A stretch of 64,000 nt of DNA from Anoplolepis gracilipes (Eukaryota > Arthropoda > Insecta > Hymenoptera > Formicidae). Where the stretch lies: positions 10,178,233 through 10,242,232 of the forward strand of contig NC_132973.1 in the NCBI RefSeq assembly GCF_047496725.1, written 5' to 3'. Shown here one piece after another: positions 12,577-24,707 of the stretch. Made by a program: the position numbers and the translations under genes. Numbering within the stretch: position 1 is the stretch's first letter; each line of letters begins with the position of its first letter. The notes under the pieces are model-generated. The model was not told the DNA's origin, made no database searches, and worked only from the letters and a program-made list of their open reading frames with translations.

Positions 12577-12614
12577 CGAACGTTTCGATCAGATTTTTCT
12601 GATCATCTTCAGCG
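12577..12614 (-). other. Hammerhead-like core motif (uncertain)
   Basis: Read on the minus strand the block is CTGAAGA, a 6-bp stem (GATCAG/CTGATC) with a short loop, then GAAACG. That resembles the hammerhead core CUGANGA-stem II-GAAA. Against this, one extra T lies between the core and the stem, and I cannot find a convincing stem III with a UH cleavage site. It may be only a conserved hairpin of a repeat family. Confidence 0.3.
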
Positions 12615-12706
12615 CATAAATAAAGTTAATAAATTGAATAAACTATGTTAAAATAATTTACAATATGTATCGCATAGTGTTATGTTAGAAAAATGTTCGA
12701 CTTGCG

Positions 12707-12748
12707 TAGAAAATTTTTGTTCAAGTTGCAAGATCATTTTTTTGAATG
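12707..12748. repeat. Solo terminal repeat shared with the TIR family at 26.6 and 52.6 kb
   Basis: This 42-bp stretch, beginning TAGAAAATTTTTGTTCAAG and ending in TTTTTTTGAATG, matches the right end of the element at 26638-27496 and the reverse complement of 52557-52598 with very few differences. No other part of that element is seen here. Confidence 0.8.
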
Positions 12749-12827
12749 TATAATACTCAACCTTATAATAATTTACCTTTTTATATTCACATATTATTAC
12801 TCTGATAGCAAATATTTTATGCTTATT

Positions 12828-13970
12828 TTTATAATATTATAGAGCCTTTACGTTTAAATTTCTACAGTCGAGGAGTATGCTTTGTTTTGTTATAATGCAT
12901 GTCATCACTCACATAATGGATCGGCATAAATACATGTCTACATCATTATTCCCTCCTTTTTCATGTCATTGTCCCTAAGCGTTAACGGTTAGCCACTCAA
13001 GCATTACGTCTGCTCTCGTCGACAATTCCAGGGAATTCCACGGTGCGAATCCGGGGAATTTCGGGAAAGACGAAGTAGAATAGGTCGGCTTCTGGACGGG
13101 CGACGACAACGGGGCGTCGAGAGGGCTTTTCTGGCTCTTTCCTTTTCACATCGCCCTTTCTCCCCTGCCTCTTCTTTTCTTTCGTTCCTGTTTCTTCTTC
13201 AGTCTCTTTCTCTCTGTCACAATTCCCTTTTCAGCCTTCATTTTTCGTCACCGACTCTACTTGTTCGCGATGATTCGTAACGGATAATAACCTCTTCTCA
13301 GGATTGTACGGAATTCTGTGGTCCACAGTAGAAATAAGACGCTACTTCTTTGTACCATGCAGCAATTGCTTTTACTTCCGGCCTCCCCGGGGAAAATTCC
13401 GCTAGTCTCCTCGTGGCTCTTTGCCCGTTTGTGCGAAGGAACTCTAGCGATATATATATTCGTCCTGTACATACCATAGTCCAGCGTCCTACTCGCGACT
13501 ACTACATAAACGTAATAAGCGAAGTAAATGAAATCCCATCATTAAAGTCGGATTTAAAAAATGTCAAAGAGAATCTTGTGTTCTCATAATGGAGCTTTCA
13601 TCTCTCGAATGGTGTTTGTTATGACCGTTTTTTTACAACGACTCTTTAACATCGAGCGTGAGCGTAAAGTGATATATTATACGCATATGCGGATGCAAGA
13701 AAAAGCTTCATCGAGATTGCACCGGGGGTGCGAGAAACCGGGCGTAAGTAACTTAAGAGCGAATATAAAATTGAAGATGAATATCGAATGGCGAACTTTC
13801 TTACCAAGTTTCTAACTGATTGAACGCGGAAAGACAAACTTTCTAATGAGAACATTTATTTTTTACAATCTCTGACACCGATGACCTTATTTATTTCTTT
13901 CATTACCCACGCGTATCAATTATTCTTCGCAAACGTAAAATATTACGCTATCAATTTAATGGAACACATG
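12828..13970. other. Non-coding stretch, CpG-containing
   Basis: Holds a pyrimidine-rich patch at 13.13-13.25 kb. A good donor-like word, GGGC|GTAAGTAAC, lies near 13743 after a frame open from 13561. No domain is recognised, and neither boundary is strong enough for an exon call. Confidence 0.5.
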
Positions 13971-15003
13971 GGGGAAAGGCGGGTAGTCTCGAACATTTTA
14001 ATATCTCTAATACTAAACTGCGTAAAAAAGCAACACGTTAAAACATGTCTGTCTCAGCATGTGAGCAATTGCAAGTCAGTAATAATATGTACGCTAAGCG
14101 GATCAGATGTTATAATCAGTTTTATTCCCGTTAAGAGTGATATTACCACTCCCATCAAATTTTGTTTTCATGCTTATTGTTCATTAAATGTAAATGCTAT
14201 TCATGTATTATTAATTTTAATATTAACAATTAAATATAATTTAAGATTCTTATATATTTAATTAATTCTTTTTACATTACACAAATTAATTAATAAATAT
14301 ATTAGGTCAAGTCAGTCGGGTACCTCCGGACATATTTATTAACTTTAAATTATAAAAATAATACATTTTATTATCAGTTGTAATTATCAGTTTATACTAT
14401 TTTAATGTACTAAATAATATATGAATGTATTTATTTTAGATACAATTATAATTATTAATAAATTATATACATATATATCGTCTTCATATATATGTAGATG
14501 AACTTGTTGCAAAAAGTAAAGATACTAAAGGTACTAAAGGTGCTAATGGTATTACTAAATAACGCAAAACAAAACAAAACAATCAAAATCTTTTTCATCA
14601 AGATGAACATCAAGACACTCAATGTATCGCTTGCGGAGAAACCTTCGAAGAAAACTGGATCCAATGTAATAAATGCAAAGAATGGGCACACGAAGAATGC
14701 GTAGACATTGATCCTTCAAATATATATTTTTATTGTAATGTTTGTAAGAACAAAGAACGAATAGATAATTGTTGAAATATATGTCCGGGGCTACCCGTCA
14801 TTTTTTGACTGCTGAAAATCGCAGCAATAAGTTATTGATTTTTTTTTCTAAGATAGTTTAAGAAAAATGTATTTTTTGTTTATAATAAATCAAAAAAGTA
14901 CAAAGTTTATTTCGCAAAAGAGTAATTTAATAATTAAAATTCGTTGATTATATATTAATTTATGCGTTTTATTTAAGTGTCCGAGGCCTACCCGCCTTTC
15001 CCC
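13971..15003. mobile_element. pogo/Tigger-like DNA transposon remnant
   Basis: The outer ends are inverted: GGGGAAAGGCGGGTAG starts at 13971, and its exact complement ends at 15003 next to a TA. An inner pair lies at about 14305-14334 (CGGGTACCTCCGGACATAT) and 14780-14808 (reverse complement CGGGTAGCCCCGGACATAT). The inner left end is also preceded by TA. Two nested sets of related ends suggest either iterated subterminal repeats or one element inside a relative. The zinc-finger fragment at 14620-14775 lies within the inner pair. A PHD-like zinc finger at the transposase C-terminus is a known feature of pogo-like elements in insects. Confidence 0.65.
14561..14775 (+). pseudogene. C-terminal zinc-finger fragment of a pogo-like transposase
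   Basis: In the frame ending at the TGA 14773-14775 there is a Cys4-His-Cys3 array: CIAC, then CNKC, HEEC and CNVC, with the WIQC and KEWAH spacing typical of the PHD-like finger found at the C-terminus of pogo/Tigger-like transposases. The finger starts at the Cys codon 14623-14625. Upstream the same frame reads VDELVAKSK and a short GTKG-type tract, then meets a stop at 14560-14562. No DDE catalytic region is present in the window, so only the tail survives. The family assignment rests on the finger plus the TA-flanked ends and has not been tested by a search. Confidence 0.6.
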
Positions 15004-15005
15004 TA

Positions 15006-16680
15006 CATATTATGATCGATACTCTTATCTAATTTATTGTATTATAATAAGTCGAGAACCTTTTGTCAGAAATAAAAAAATTCATTTTATTATCAAACTT
15101 TTCAAAATTGCACTTTGTTGCCGAGATAAATGTAGTTGGTCATTTTTGTTCGAGAAAATTCGCGGGCTCGTGACTGATCTCAGGTCGTGCGATCTTGTAC
15201 ATATGACAACGTCATTCTATTACACACCGATGCTCCAGTCTCCAAGGACGCGCTCGCGACATCCGGATGAACTTTGAACTTCCCTTAGTTCAACGACGCC
15301 TGGATATAACTTGGGATCGATCGTCAAAAGAGCGCCGACCCAATTCACTTCGCTGGCGCATCCTTATGACGAAACCAGCCACCGGACGTCGTCTTGGGAA
15401 ATGGGCCTCTTTCGTGAGACGAGATACTTTCGCGGTCGATTCATACTCTGGTGTACAAACAGATAGGGTCTAGTACGCCCGACATGATATTGTGTTTTCT
15501 TTCGATCTCGATCTATTTCGATGGCCAAGGGTGAAAAGTCCGTTATATCGCGGAAGGGATCTAATTTATGTCTACGGTAGAACGCTGCAGTGAAGTAATA
15601 ATGCGCTTATCTCACTCGGGATCGAAAGTGTGCTTAAAAAAAATACAATAGTGAATGCAAGCCATTAAGATTAATATTTATAATGTAATATCATATTTAC
15701 AATATCCGATCCTTATAATAATGCATCGATAATTATATTGCAAATGAGCGCTGCAACTCGAGTTAAAAACTGCAAATATAAAGAGTAGAGAATGTAATAT
15801 TTAAACATCAAATTTAATGATAAAAATATAAGACCATAATAAGACAACACAATATAACAATAATAACAAAATAATAACAAATCTATTAATTAAACATTTT
15901 AATAGAATATTATTCAATAATTGATCTCAGATGATATCGTAATGAATTTTGCAGAACTTTTTTTTACATTTTAACTTGTACGATGTGCAGTTTAAGAGAT
16001 GGAAAACCGATGGAGGAAACATCTTTTGCGCCTATCGTAGCACGAAATCGCTACCGCGTGTTACAACGTTACTTACATACATACCGGTGTATGTTATAGC
16101 GACTCTGGCACGGGCGTCGTGTTCCTTTCAGAAGAACACGACGTGGCCAACGTTCGACTCGTTGAATATTTTTCTCACGTACACTACGAGTAACACGTCC
16201 GACACCGTCCAAGAAATGAAAACCATAAATTCCCGGAATCTCCATTTCCAGTGTAGCCATGTAAAGGGTAGCTTCGTCAAAATCGAATCAGCTGTCTAGA
16301 CTAGTTCCACGCTTTTGCATATGATGATACCATGCGTGTATGTACCTTCGATCATCGTACGGTGATCTTTTATTGTAAGTGTACTGATTGCGAGGCTTTT
16401 AGAACCCGTCCGCTTGCAAAGTGCTTGAAATGCAAATTTAATAGAAAACTGTTCTCGTCTTATCAACGTGTAATTTTAACTTTCTGATATTCATAATATT
16501 CACGAACATTTAATTTTTTACCATAGTAATTAATAATTATAATACACATTTCTGACGTTAATTTATGTTTCATATGAATAAATGATCGACAGAAGGAATA
16601 TATTAATTTATTAACGAGATTTTATTCATTTTAAAAACCAAACCTAGCATAATTTAAAGAGTTACATCTATAGTCATAAC
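15006..16680. other. Non-coding stretch, nothing recognised
   Basis: A CpG-containing segment lies at 15.15-15.6 kb and another at 16.0-16.4 kb, with AT-rich sequence between. The frame at 15949-16299 has no recognised domain, and its reverse strand is also open. Confidence 0.5.
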
Positions 16681-17410
16681 GAAGGAAAAATGGTGTTTTA
16701 ATGAATTTTTGTTTCCTTAAGCAATGCATTTTTTTTTGCAATTTATTTTTTATTTTATAATACAATATTTGAACTTAATTTCAGTGTATTTACATTTAAA
16801 AAAATTTCAAAATATTTTGAATTATGGCCGCTCTCCCGATGGGTCTTTTTTTTTGTGCTTTGCGATGACCACTGTAGTTTGGAATTGACTCATCTAATGT
16901 GAAATTTTTTTGCGGTTATTAATTGAAAAATATACATTCTATATATAGACTGAACAAAGGGTTTTATGAAAAATTGTTTTTATTCAAAATAGCGGCTGTC
17001 TGAAGAAAATATTCGATTTTCATCTTAAAAAAAGTGTTTTTTGTTGATAAAAAAAGAAAAAAAGCAATACAAAAAAAATCCTTCGTTCAGTCTCTGCATA
17101 AGTACATAAGAAATAAGTTCACAAAATTTGAAGAGAATCGATTCAGTATAGTTTTTGCGTAATCGTTGTCACCGATTTGAAAAAATGCACTTTTGAGAAA
17201 AACGCGTTTAAAGCTTTGTGTTATAATTACAGTAAGATACTTATAATTTTTTTAAACTTTACATAGAATCATCTATTTTCCCCAGATCAATATAAAATTT
17301 TAAACACATATTTTCGAGACATTATATTTTATGAAAATGAAAAAAAAAATGCGATTTTTCGAATTTTATGATTAGGTGTAACTCCTTAAAAAAAAAAAAA
17401 TGCAATGTAC
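16680..17410. repeat. AT-rich interspersed repeat candidate with internal inverted repeat
   Basis: A base-composition block distinct from its neighbours, rich in A and T runs. AGACTGAAC at 16947-16955 and its continuation are mirrored by the complement at 17078-17093 (AATCCTTCGTTCAGTCT), enclosing about 110 bp. The word TTTTGAGAAAAACGCG near 17191 resembles sequence I associate with insect repeats, but I cannot name the family. The edges are uncertain. Confidence 0.4.
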
Positions 17411-17559
17411 TAACGTCTTGTACCTCATTATCGTGCCATTTCGTTCATAATGTGGAGTAAACTAAACCGCTCGTAAATCCAATCTCTATTGATACGTATG
17501 GATGTATAATAAATTCCTAATCGATGTCTTTGTTTCAACAACAACGCATTTACCAGATA

Positions 17560-18910
17560 GTAAAGCAGCGCCAGCGCTGTTCACATCTATGATAAACGTG
17601 TACACCAAGTTTGCATACCTGGGATTTTAGCATCAAGTCACAACAATTTACAAGGTTACATCGTTGCGGAGTATTAAACGCGGAGGAATGTGGGAATAGA
17701 AGAGCACGAGGAGATTAATTATAATGAGATTCGACCGCACGATAATTTATTACTGTACAAGCGCGCACACGTGACGTCACGTGTGATCCCCGTACGACAG
17801 TTTAAAAGTAGAGCGGTCGCGGAGTAAAGAATTTTCATTTAATTATCGTTAATCACGCGCACACATTATACCGGCGATTCCGATACTTTTATATACAGGC
17901 TTTACCTTCTGGGAAATAAAATTGCTATGACTAGCGAGCTCCTTCGCAGAAATTACTATCGCATACAAGCGGCAAGTCTGCGCGTATATACGAAAGTAAT
18001 TAATATTTCCTACGCGATTCAATGTAAATGTAATTATATTACTTTATTCATTTTACGAGTACACGACATCTGAGACGATATTAAGGTACAGCTTTGCGAG
18101 TCTGCGCAAAAATAATAATACAATGCGGATAATTGCAAACGGTGACGCCTAATTAATCATCACGGAACGCGATGAGATTTCGAGCTTCGTCTCTTTTCTT
18201 TTATTCCACATGTTTTTCAAGAGAACAGTTACTACGGTAAGTATAGGCAGGGGCCTAGACGTCGCTATTCGTCAAGGTAAACTCCATCGAGAAAGATGGA
18301 GCACATCGGAAGGCAAACGTTTCCCTCTTTCCAATTTCAAACTATTTCATATTCAGAAGCCGCTCGTATGATATTCAGCAGCGGGACATTAGCATGTAAA
18401 GGGTGTACCAAAGAACGAAAAGTGGCGCGTAGAAAGGTAGAGAGAAGTAGACGATGATAGTAGCAACTAGCCATCCGTATCGGATAATAATCCTATTAAA
18501 ATGTAACCGGGGAAGAGGGAGGGAGAGCGGGGAAAGGGTGCGCGTTGCGGATCGAAACTGTCGGTTATGCCGGTTGATTTTGAATGAGGTAAATACAGCG
18601 CATTTATAAACCGGAAATGGCCCGCGATATTTTCGGCCGCGGAGAACGCACCTTTACGTGAGACCCGAAAAATAGCTAAAGCTTTTGTCGCCAACGGAAG
18701 CGTATCGATCGTTTCCCGCCTATTCGACTTTTATTGCCCGTATAGATAAAATTTTGCAGGTCGAGGTTTCCGATAGAACGCGCAGACTCATAAATCGGCG
18801 TTTATCCTATCGCGTGTTAATTCAACTATCTATCGATGCCGATTCCAGTGTCCGGTAGCCGTCGCACCTTTTCCCGCAACCGCGGTCACCCGACTCTTCA
18901 TCACACGCTT
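17560..18910. promoter_or_regulatory. Candidate regulatory tract (weak)
   Basis: A CpG-containing segment without transposon ends or long simple repeats. It contains ATTA/TAAT homeodomain-type words (for example TTAATTATAATGAG near 17715) and the CRE/E-box palindrome at 17766-17785. A donor-like ACG|GTAAGTATA occurs near 18236. This is a suggestion from composition and motifs only. Confidence 0.3.
17766..17785. promoter_or_regulatory. Perfect 20-bp palindrome: CRE flanked by two E-boxes
   Basis: CACACGTGACGTCACGTGTG reads the same on both strands. It contains a full cAMP-response-type core TGACGTCA at its centre and overlapping CACGTG E-boxes on either side. CREB/ATF bZIP proteins bind the first word and bHLH proteins of the Myc/Max and Clock/Cycle type bind the second. 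Whether it is used cannot be told from sequence. Confidence 0.6.
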
Positions 18911-20159
18911 TTAGTATTAGAATAACACATCGTTCTGAAAATATAAATAATCTACGGAATAAATAACATCATGCGTGTATGTATGTGTGTATAGTGCAAA
19001 TTTAAAAAATTTTCTCTTTATCCTGAAAACTTACATTTTTGCGAGATATTACATATTGACGTGAGATATCGCACTGTCGATTCATCATCGTGTCGTCTCG
19101 AATTTATGAACGCAAACGTAAAACACGATATGCCTGCCAATGACATTTAATGTCACACTGTGTTTCACTGAAAATACGCAGTTTAATGTGGTGTAATATG
19201 CCGTCTTTCTGTTTAGATAAGTGCATATGGTAAATAACAAAAACTGATTATCGAGTTGATGTAAATCCTGACAATAACTAACTTCGATTCAGCGATTATC
19301 AGTGATGATTATGTAAAAAAATATGATTTATGTAATTATTGTTCGCCCAGTCTCATGGAAATGCAAAGCCGATAGTCCAATTTGATGACACTGCATATTT
19401 TTGCAGCGAACGGAAATTCTTTATTGATTCACGGAAAATGGATTAGACGCTTGTGAATTATACCGATCGAATAGTAACTGCCATCATCAAAATTTACGAG
19501 TCATCGGAGTTGAAGCATTAACTTTAGTGCAAAAAAAAAAGGAAAATGAGTGGAACGGAAAAACACTTAATAATAATTCGTTAAATAATAAAGAAATAAG
19601 AAGGACAAACAATTGTTAGTAAAACGCAAATGTGTTTCAACCACGTTCGCATAGATATATCAGAAATGTAAATATAGAGAGAAGAAATAAGAGATTCACA
19701 CAAATGCAATTAAAAAGCTATATCCGAATGTAAAAAAAAAAAAAAAAAAAGAAAAATAAATCTCGAAGCAGGAGGACCAATTAATCCAACAGAACGCGAG
19801 GCAATCGAAAATATTGAGCGGCGACAAGCACGATCGTGAAAGAGGTTTCACCTCCTCCAATCTCAAATTGGCGGACGGAATTGACGGTTCGGTTTGATGA
19901 GAGCGTGCCACTGTGACTTTTACGAGCAGTGAAATTTTATCGGTACATACACTGAAAATGGAATACATATAGTGACTCCTACTGTCAACGACTTTCATTA
20001 CATATCTAAATTCATTGGGACGATAAAAAAAAAAAAGAATATACATGATATCGAATATCTATTATTTTTTGCAAGAGCGCGAATAAAAATCCAGGAATTT
20101 TATATCAATTAAAACTTAAATTGTTAATGTTACAAATTTAAAAGCCCTATTATTTAAAG
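18911..20159. other. Non-coding stretch, nothing recognised
   Basis: Moderately AT-rich. It contains poly-A runs near 19731-19750 and 20026-20036, and no gene or transposon end that I recognise. The reverse frame at 19696-20046 crosses the poly-A runs and is not credible. Confidence 0.55.
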
Positions 20160-20411
20160 TTAACCCTTATTCCGTATTGATGGATCATTTTTGTCTGTGA
20201 TTTTTCTAACAACGTCAATTTCTCGAAAACAAATAATCATAAAATAATATATTTAAGTAAATTATTTTTCAAATTTATTATTTTAGCCTTTATTTAGAAT
20301 GTTCAAAGAAGATATAAAACACTTTTACATATTAATAAACTTATCGAAAATACGCTGACCCACCTGTACAGTTAGAAAGTGCCAAAAATAACAATACGGA
20401 GTAAGAGTTAA
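20160..20411. mobile_element. piggyBac-like MITE with TTAA target sites
   Basis: TTAA at 20160-20163 is followed by CCCTTATTCCGTATTG. The right end, CAATACGGAGTAAGAG, is followed by TTAA at 20408-20411. Terminal repeats of about 16 bp beginning with CCC or CTC, and a TTAA duplication, are the hallmarks of the piggyBac superfamily. At about 250 bp it cannot encode a transposase. A diverged copy lies in the opposite orientation at 33652-33935. Confidence 0.85.
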
Positions 20412-21821
20412 TATAACGTTCATAAAATGTTAAAGAAAATTCACAAAAAAAATTATCAATAAATTATCAATAAGCATTTAATTTCTCTAAACGCTATTAT
20501 ATAATTATATAATAATTTAACAAAATATGGTGTAATAAAAATACTAAAATCACGACGCGCATCTCCGTACTGTCATTATTGACATGGCGAATATCATAGC
20601 TTTTTTCGAAGCCGCGACTCGGATGTCGCTTGTTAAAAGCGCGGAAATTCCAGTCAGTTTTCGACAGAATTCGACGCTGGACACACAACGGAGCGTAAGC
20701 GAATCCATCGTGAAACTTGGACCGTAGCGCGTTCTGCTCTACATGCTAATATCTGTCCACTGAATATCAAGGCGACATGCTCGAATATTAAATCGCGGAA
20801 CTCTCGGGACAAACTCTCGGAACACGATGCCCCATCTCTCGCTCATTCTCGCGAGAAGGTATTCGATGATGAAAGGAGATGGAAAGCTGAAAGATGGACG
20901 TCAAGCTGACAAGTATGAGAGAGCCCGATATCGGACTAACGAACCGCTAGTTTGTACGGTTGCAGCGGTTAGGTTTCATCCTAACTTCACATGCGTGTCA
21001 GACTACATGTCATAAGCTTTATACCATATTACAGCATATTATGCAAATTGTACCGTCGTTTTCGTACTTGAGTTTGAGTATGATAATTAATCTATATATA
21101 TTAATCCGATAAATAATTTATATTAATTTGTCATATTTTTTTATATAAAAAATAACGCGATGACATGTATAAATGATGTAACAATATTTTATGCAATATT
21201 CTTTCGTAATGAATTTTATGAAAATGAGAAATAATATCATTCTAAATAATGCATACAGTTGCTTCGAAAAATTCATTGATTTAGTCGACAGAACACGTCG
21301 TTATTCTCTGAACAAGATTACGAAAAAGTTTACGTGAATTTTCCGTTGTTGTCAGGAACGACAGCTTTGCGCACTGCATTACTAGACAGCGAACTAGCTT
21401 GCACTTCCGTAATACCAACATGACGAATTACGACTGATGAAGATGTTACTTTACTATTGTTAGAACAATCCTATCTACCTAATATCTACTATCCGTCCCT
21501 CCGTGCACTTTAGGCGGTGAGATATTAATCTTGTCGGATGTTCTTGTAATATCAAATAACATCAAATGTTACATTAACATTATCATCGCGTACAGCCGAA
21601 TTTGATAGTCGAAAACGAATAGAATTTCGATATATTAATAATATATTAATTCGATTCGATATGCCTACTAAATAAGCGAGTGAATATTATTGACCGCATT
21701 ATATATTGAATAATCGGATATCGATATATCGGATGTAGTGATATACTCATTCTTGATAGATGATGGGTTTAGCACGGCGAGGATGTGTATCATCGAATTA
21801 ACAGAAGCAAACAAATTTGCA

Positions 21822-21849
<28 letters not shown>
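21822..21849. repeat. (CT)n microsatellite
   Basis: Fourteen CT dinucleotides, uninterrupted. Confidence 0.96.
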
Positions 21850-21852
<3 letters not shown>

Positions 21853-24672
21853 CTATGATATGGCGCCATGATAAATTACATCCAGTGTGTCGGTAGCATT
21901 GTTCTACAGACGATCGCTATCTATTGCGTGTAATCCATTCTTGAATGGCTTGCGCAGTAGGTTATTAATCTTTCGCGAGAGTCGTGTCGCAGTGAACAAC
22001 GTTTTTTAAGTAAAAAAAAAAAAAAGCGTGAAATTTCTTCAAATATTTTTTCGAAATTTCTAAATTTTTTTTCTCAACCGAAATAACTCTTTAGAATAAC
22101 TACGAGCATTTGAGATAACGTTTCATCCACGGAAATGGAGAGACTTTGTACAATTTCTCTTCCGAAGTAAATAACCCGACATCGTGAGAAGACGGTACTC
22201 GCATATGATGCGGGATGCTATTGTAAAGCGACACGCAGAATGCCCTTGTGTCGTTCTACAGTTTGCAGAAATATAAAATTAGAATAGCCCAGGGGATGGA
22301 CCGAGAAGTCGGGAAAGGAATGGTATAATTCAAATACGAGAAAAAGATGAATGCTAATGAGGGAGAGCCAGCTGCAGCTGAATGAACGGAGGAAAAACAG
22401 CGCGAAAATGTAATATACGTTCGCATCGAGTCGAATACGACAAACGAGGAGCAGTCGCGGAGACGATGCGATCCTGCCGATGATAATAATATGCGTCCTG
22501 GAAAATTACATTCTCGTTATACTTCGTGGAGCGACTAAATGTTGCGCGGGTGGAGCTCGAGCGAAGAAGCTTGGGAGCGGATGCGACCAAGTGGCGGCAG
22601 CTGGGAAAACGTGAATGTATTTGTGAACGCACATTTGTCGTGACAATCTCGGTCTTATATGGTAACAAAAAGAGGAATCGAAATGTCCGAATGGAGCCGT
22701 TAAAGTGGTTCTTAAACTGTTTGAAAAAAAAAGAAAAAACCTGAAAAGAGCCTTGTAGTAGATTGCCTTGTTAAATCAATTCTTACAGTTCGCTAATTAT
22801 TTCACGCCGTATTAAAATTAAAAATTTTTATCATGCAATATGATTAATTATAATATATATATATATATTATATTACGTAAGAGGTAGTCGGAATTTTGAA
22901 AAGAAAAAAAATTATTATTGAGCAACGCAGTTTTCTTAATTAAATCGTTGATTATTCTACGATTCGTAATTATTAAGAGTATACATAATTTCAGTATAAT
23001 TTTACTGCTTTATGTATCAAGTCTTTGTATAAAGTTGCGTAAAAATTTTACACACATGGGTTTTTTCTTTTCTTCTGTGATATCCAGAAGAATGGATCGA
23101 TAGACAAGATTTTCGCTATTTGGCAACAGTACCGTAAACATTGTGGTATTCGTCCCGGAAATCCGTGAGTGGAAAATTCGGTCAACGGATTGAATTTCGT
23201 TGCCAAATATGTCAGTGGTCTCGAATAACGAGAACATGTTACTTTTGGGAACATGTAACTAACTGCTGGAATTGTTCGTTGAGAAAATGCCGTCAGAAGT
23301 AAAGTATAAAAATTAAGTAAAAGAGTAAATAAGAACACAATAGAAAATATAAAATAAATCGACGCGCTGAGGTGAGTCGAATTGTTGTATGCAAGCGAGT
23401 GACGTTAAAACGTTTGCGCGAGATCAGTTTGACTGAAAAAGAACTTTTCACATTGCACGAATGCCCTCAAATTGCTCGATAATCCTCAGGATTCTCAGAT
23501 TGAAGGAAAAAGTTTTCACCCTGATCCGGAAAGGGTTCTTTGGATCCCCGTGTGAAGGGATTGGAAGAAAGAGATAGATTACGCCTTTGCCAGACTTTCT
23601 CGGCAATTTGTATACGCATACCAACGAATGAATCGCGGCTATTAAGAGTCGTTACGAATCGGAGTAAGCGTTTTGTAAGCACGGATTATAGATGACCCTT
23701 CCCGAGTCGCCAAGATTTTGTAACTTCGCAAGTACCCTCTCTCATTAATCATGGGCGATACTTGTCAATAGAAAGTTTAGGTGGGCAACTGAGCATAGTT
23801 AGAGTATCCGCTTTGTTAATCGATAAAGAGCTTTTAGATAAAACTACAAAGCGATCCCGCCTCCGAAGAAGTCGCCCTCGAGCGAGCAAGTTTTATTCAC
23901 GAGCAGATATTCAATTAAGCAAGAAGACTGAAGCGCAGGAGGATATCGTCGTTGTAAAGCACTTCTGATTAATTGTGACAAGTAACGCGCGCATATTCCA
24001 GTAAAAATGTAATGAATCACAAAACTTTCAACTAAGGAAATATGTTGAGAAGAATTGATTTTTTTCTCACGTTTTTACGTAGACGTGATAAAATTGGGAC
24101 ACTGGATTTATCGCGTGACAGTTCAAAATTTAACTTTCGTGTTACACGTTTTATTCAGAGGCTGCGTAAAGAGACTGAAGATTTAATGTTAATAATCAAC
24201 TCTCGAAACCGCAGCTTAATATATGCGCTATGGTTTTCATTTTATGTCTAATGTAAAACGAACGTGCGAAATGACTCGCGAATATTAAAACTTGTTAGAA
24301 ATTCAAGAATCGCTCGCATTTTTCCGCTGGCTGTTGCAGTAAAAAGCATGCGGGAGCATTAATGCTGGTCGACGATAATAGACGGATAAGAAATCTTTGC
24401 GCGCGTACAAACTTGGTGGAAAGCTGATCGTTGAGTTATTTTTCCGAAAACTGGGACGTTAATGGATCTAAAGTATAATGATTTTCTGTTCCCTTATATA
24501 TTTTCCGTTATGCGGAACCTTTATCAAAATATATTGCAAATATAATAGTCGGACTTGAACTCGTAAGCGATAATTTAGAAGAAAAAATACATGAAAAATA
24601 TCATTTCACTCATATTAATTACAACATTTATTTTTTATTACATTCAATTTATGCGATAAATATAGATGTATT

Positions 24673-24675
<3 letters not shown>

Positions 24676-24705
<30 letters not shown>
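24676..24705. repeat. (TA)n microsatellite
   Basis: About fifteen AT dinucleotides. Confidence 0.96.

Positions 24706-24707
<2 letters not shown>

Larger units (their letters stand above)
12428..12827. mobile_element. Inverted-repeat element (MITE-like), about 400 bp
   Basis: Arms of about 75 bp at 12428-12502 and 12753-12827 are imperfect reverse complements (AATAAGCATAAAATATTT at the outer edge, GATTGAGTAT at the inner edge). The 250-bp core contains the CGTTTCG/ATCTTCAG hairpin block at 12577-12614. It also holds a 42-bp stretch at 12707-12748 nearly identical to one end of the element at 52557-52924. This is a non-autonomous element, class uncertain. Confidence 0.75.

Noticed and set aside
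13198..13220. Word similar to insect miR-14 (TCAGTC..TTTCTCTCT)
   Set aside because: It differs at several positions, sits in a long pyrimidine-rich stretch where such matches are expected, and has no opposite arm.
13881..14261. 126-codon open frame on the plus strand
   Set aside because: It crosses the left end of the pogo-like element at 13971, so it is partly transposon terminal repeat.
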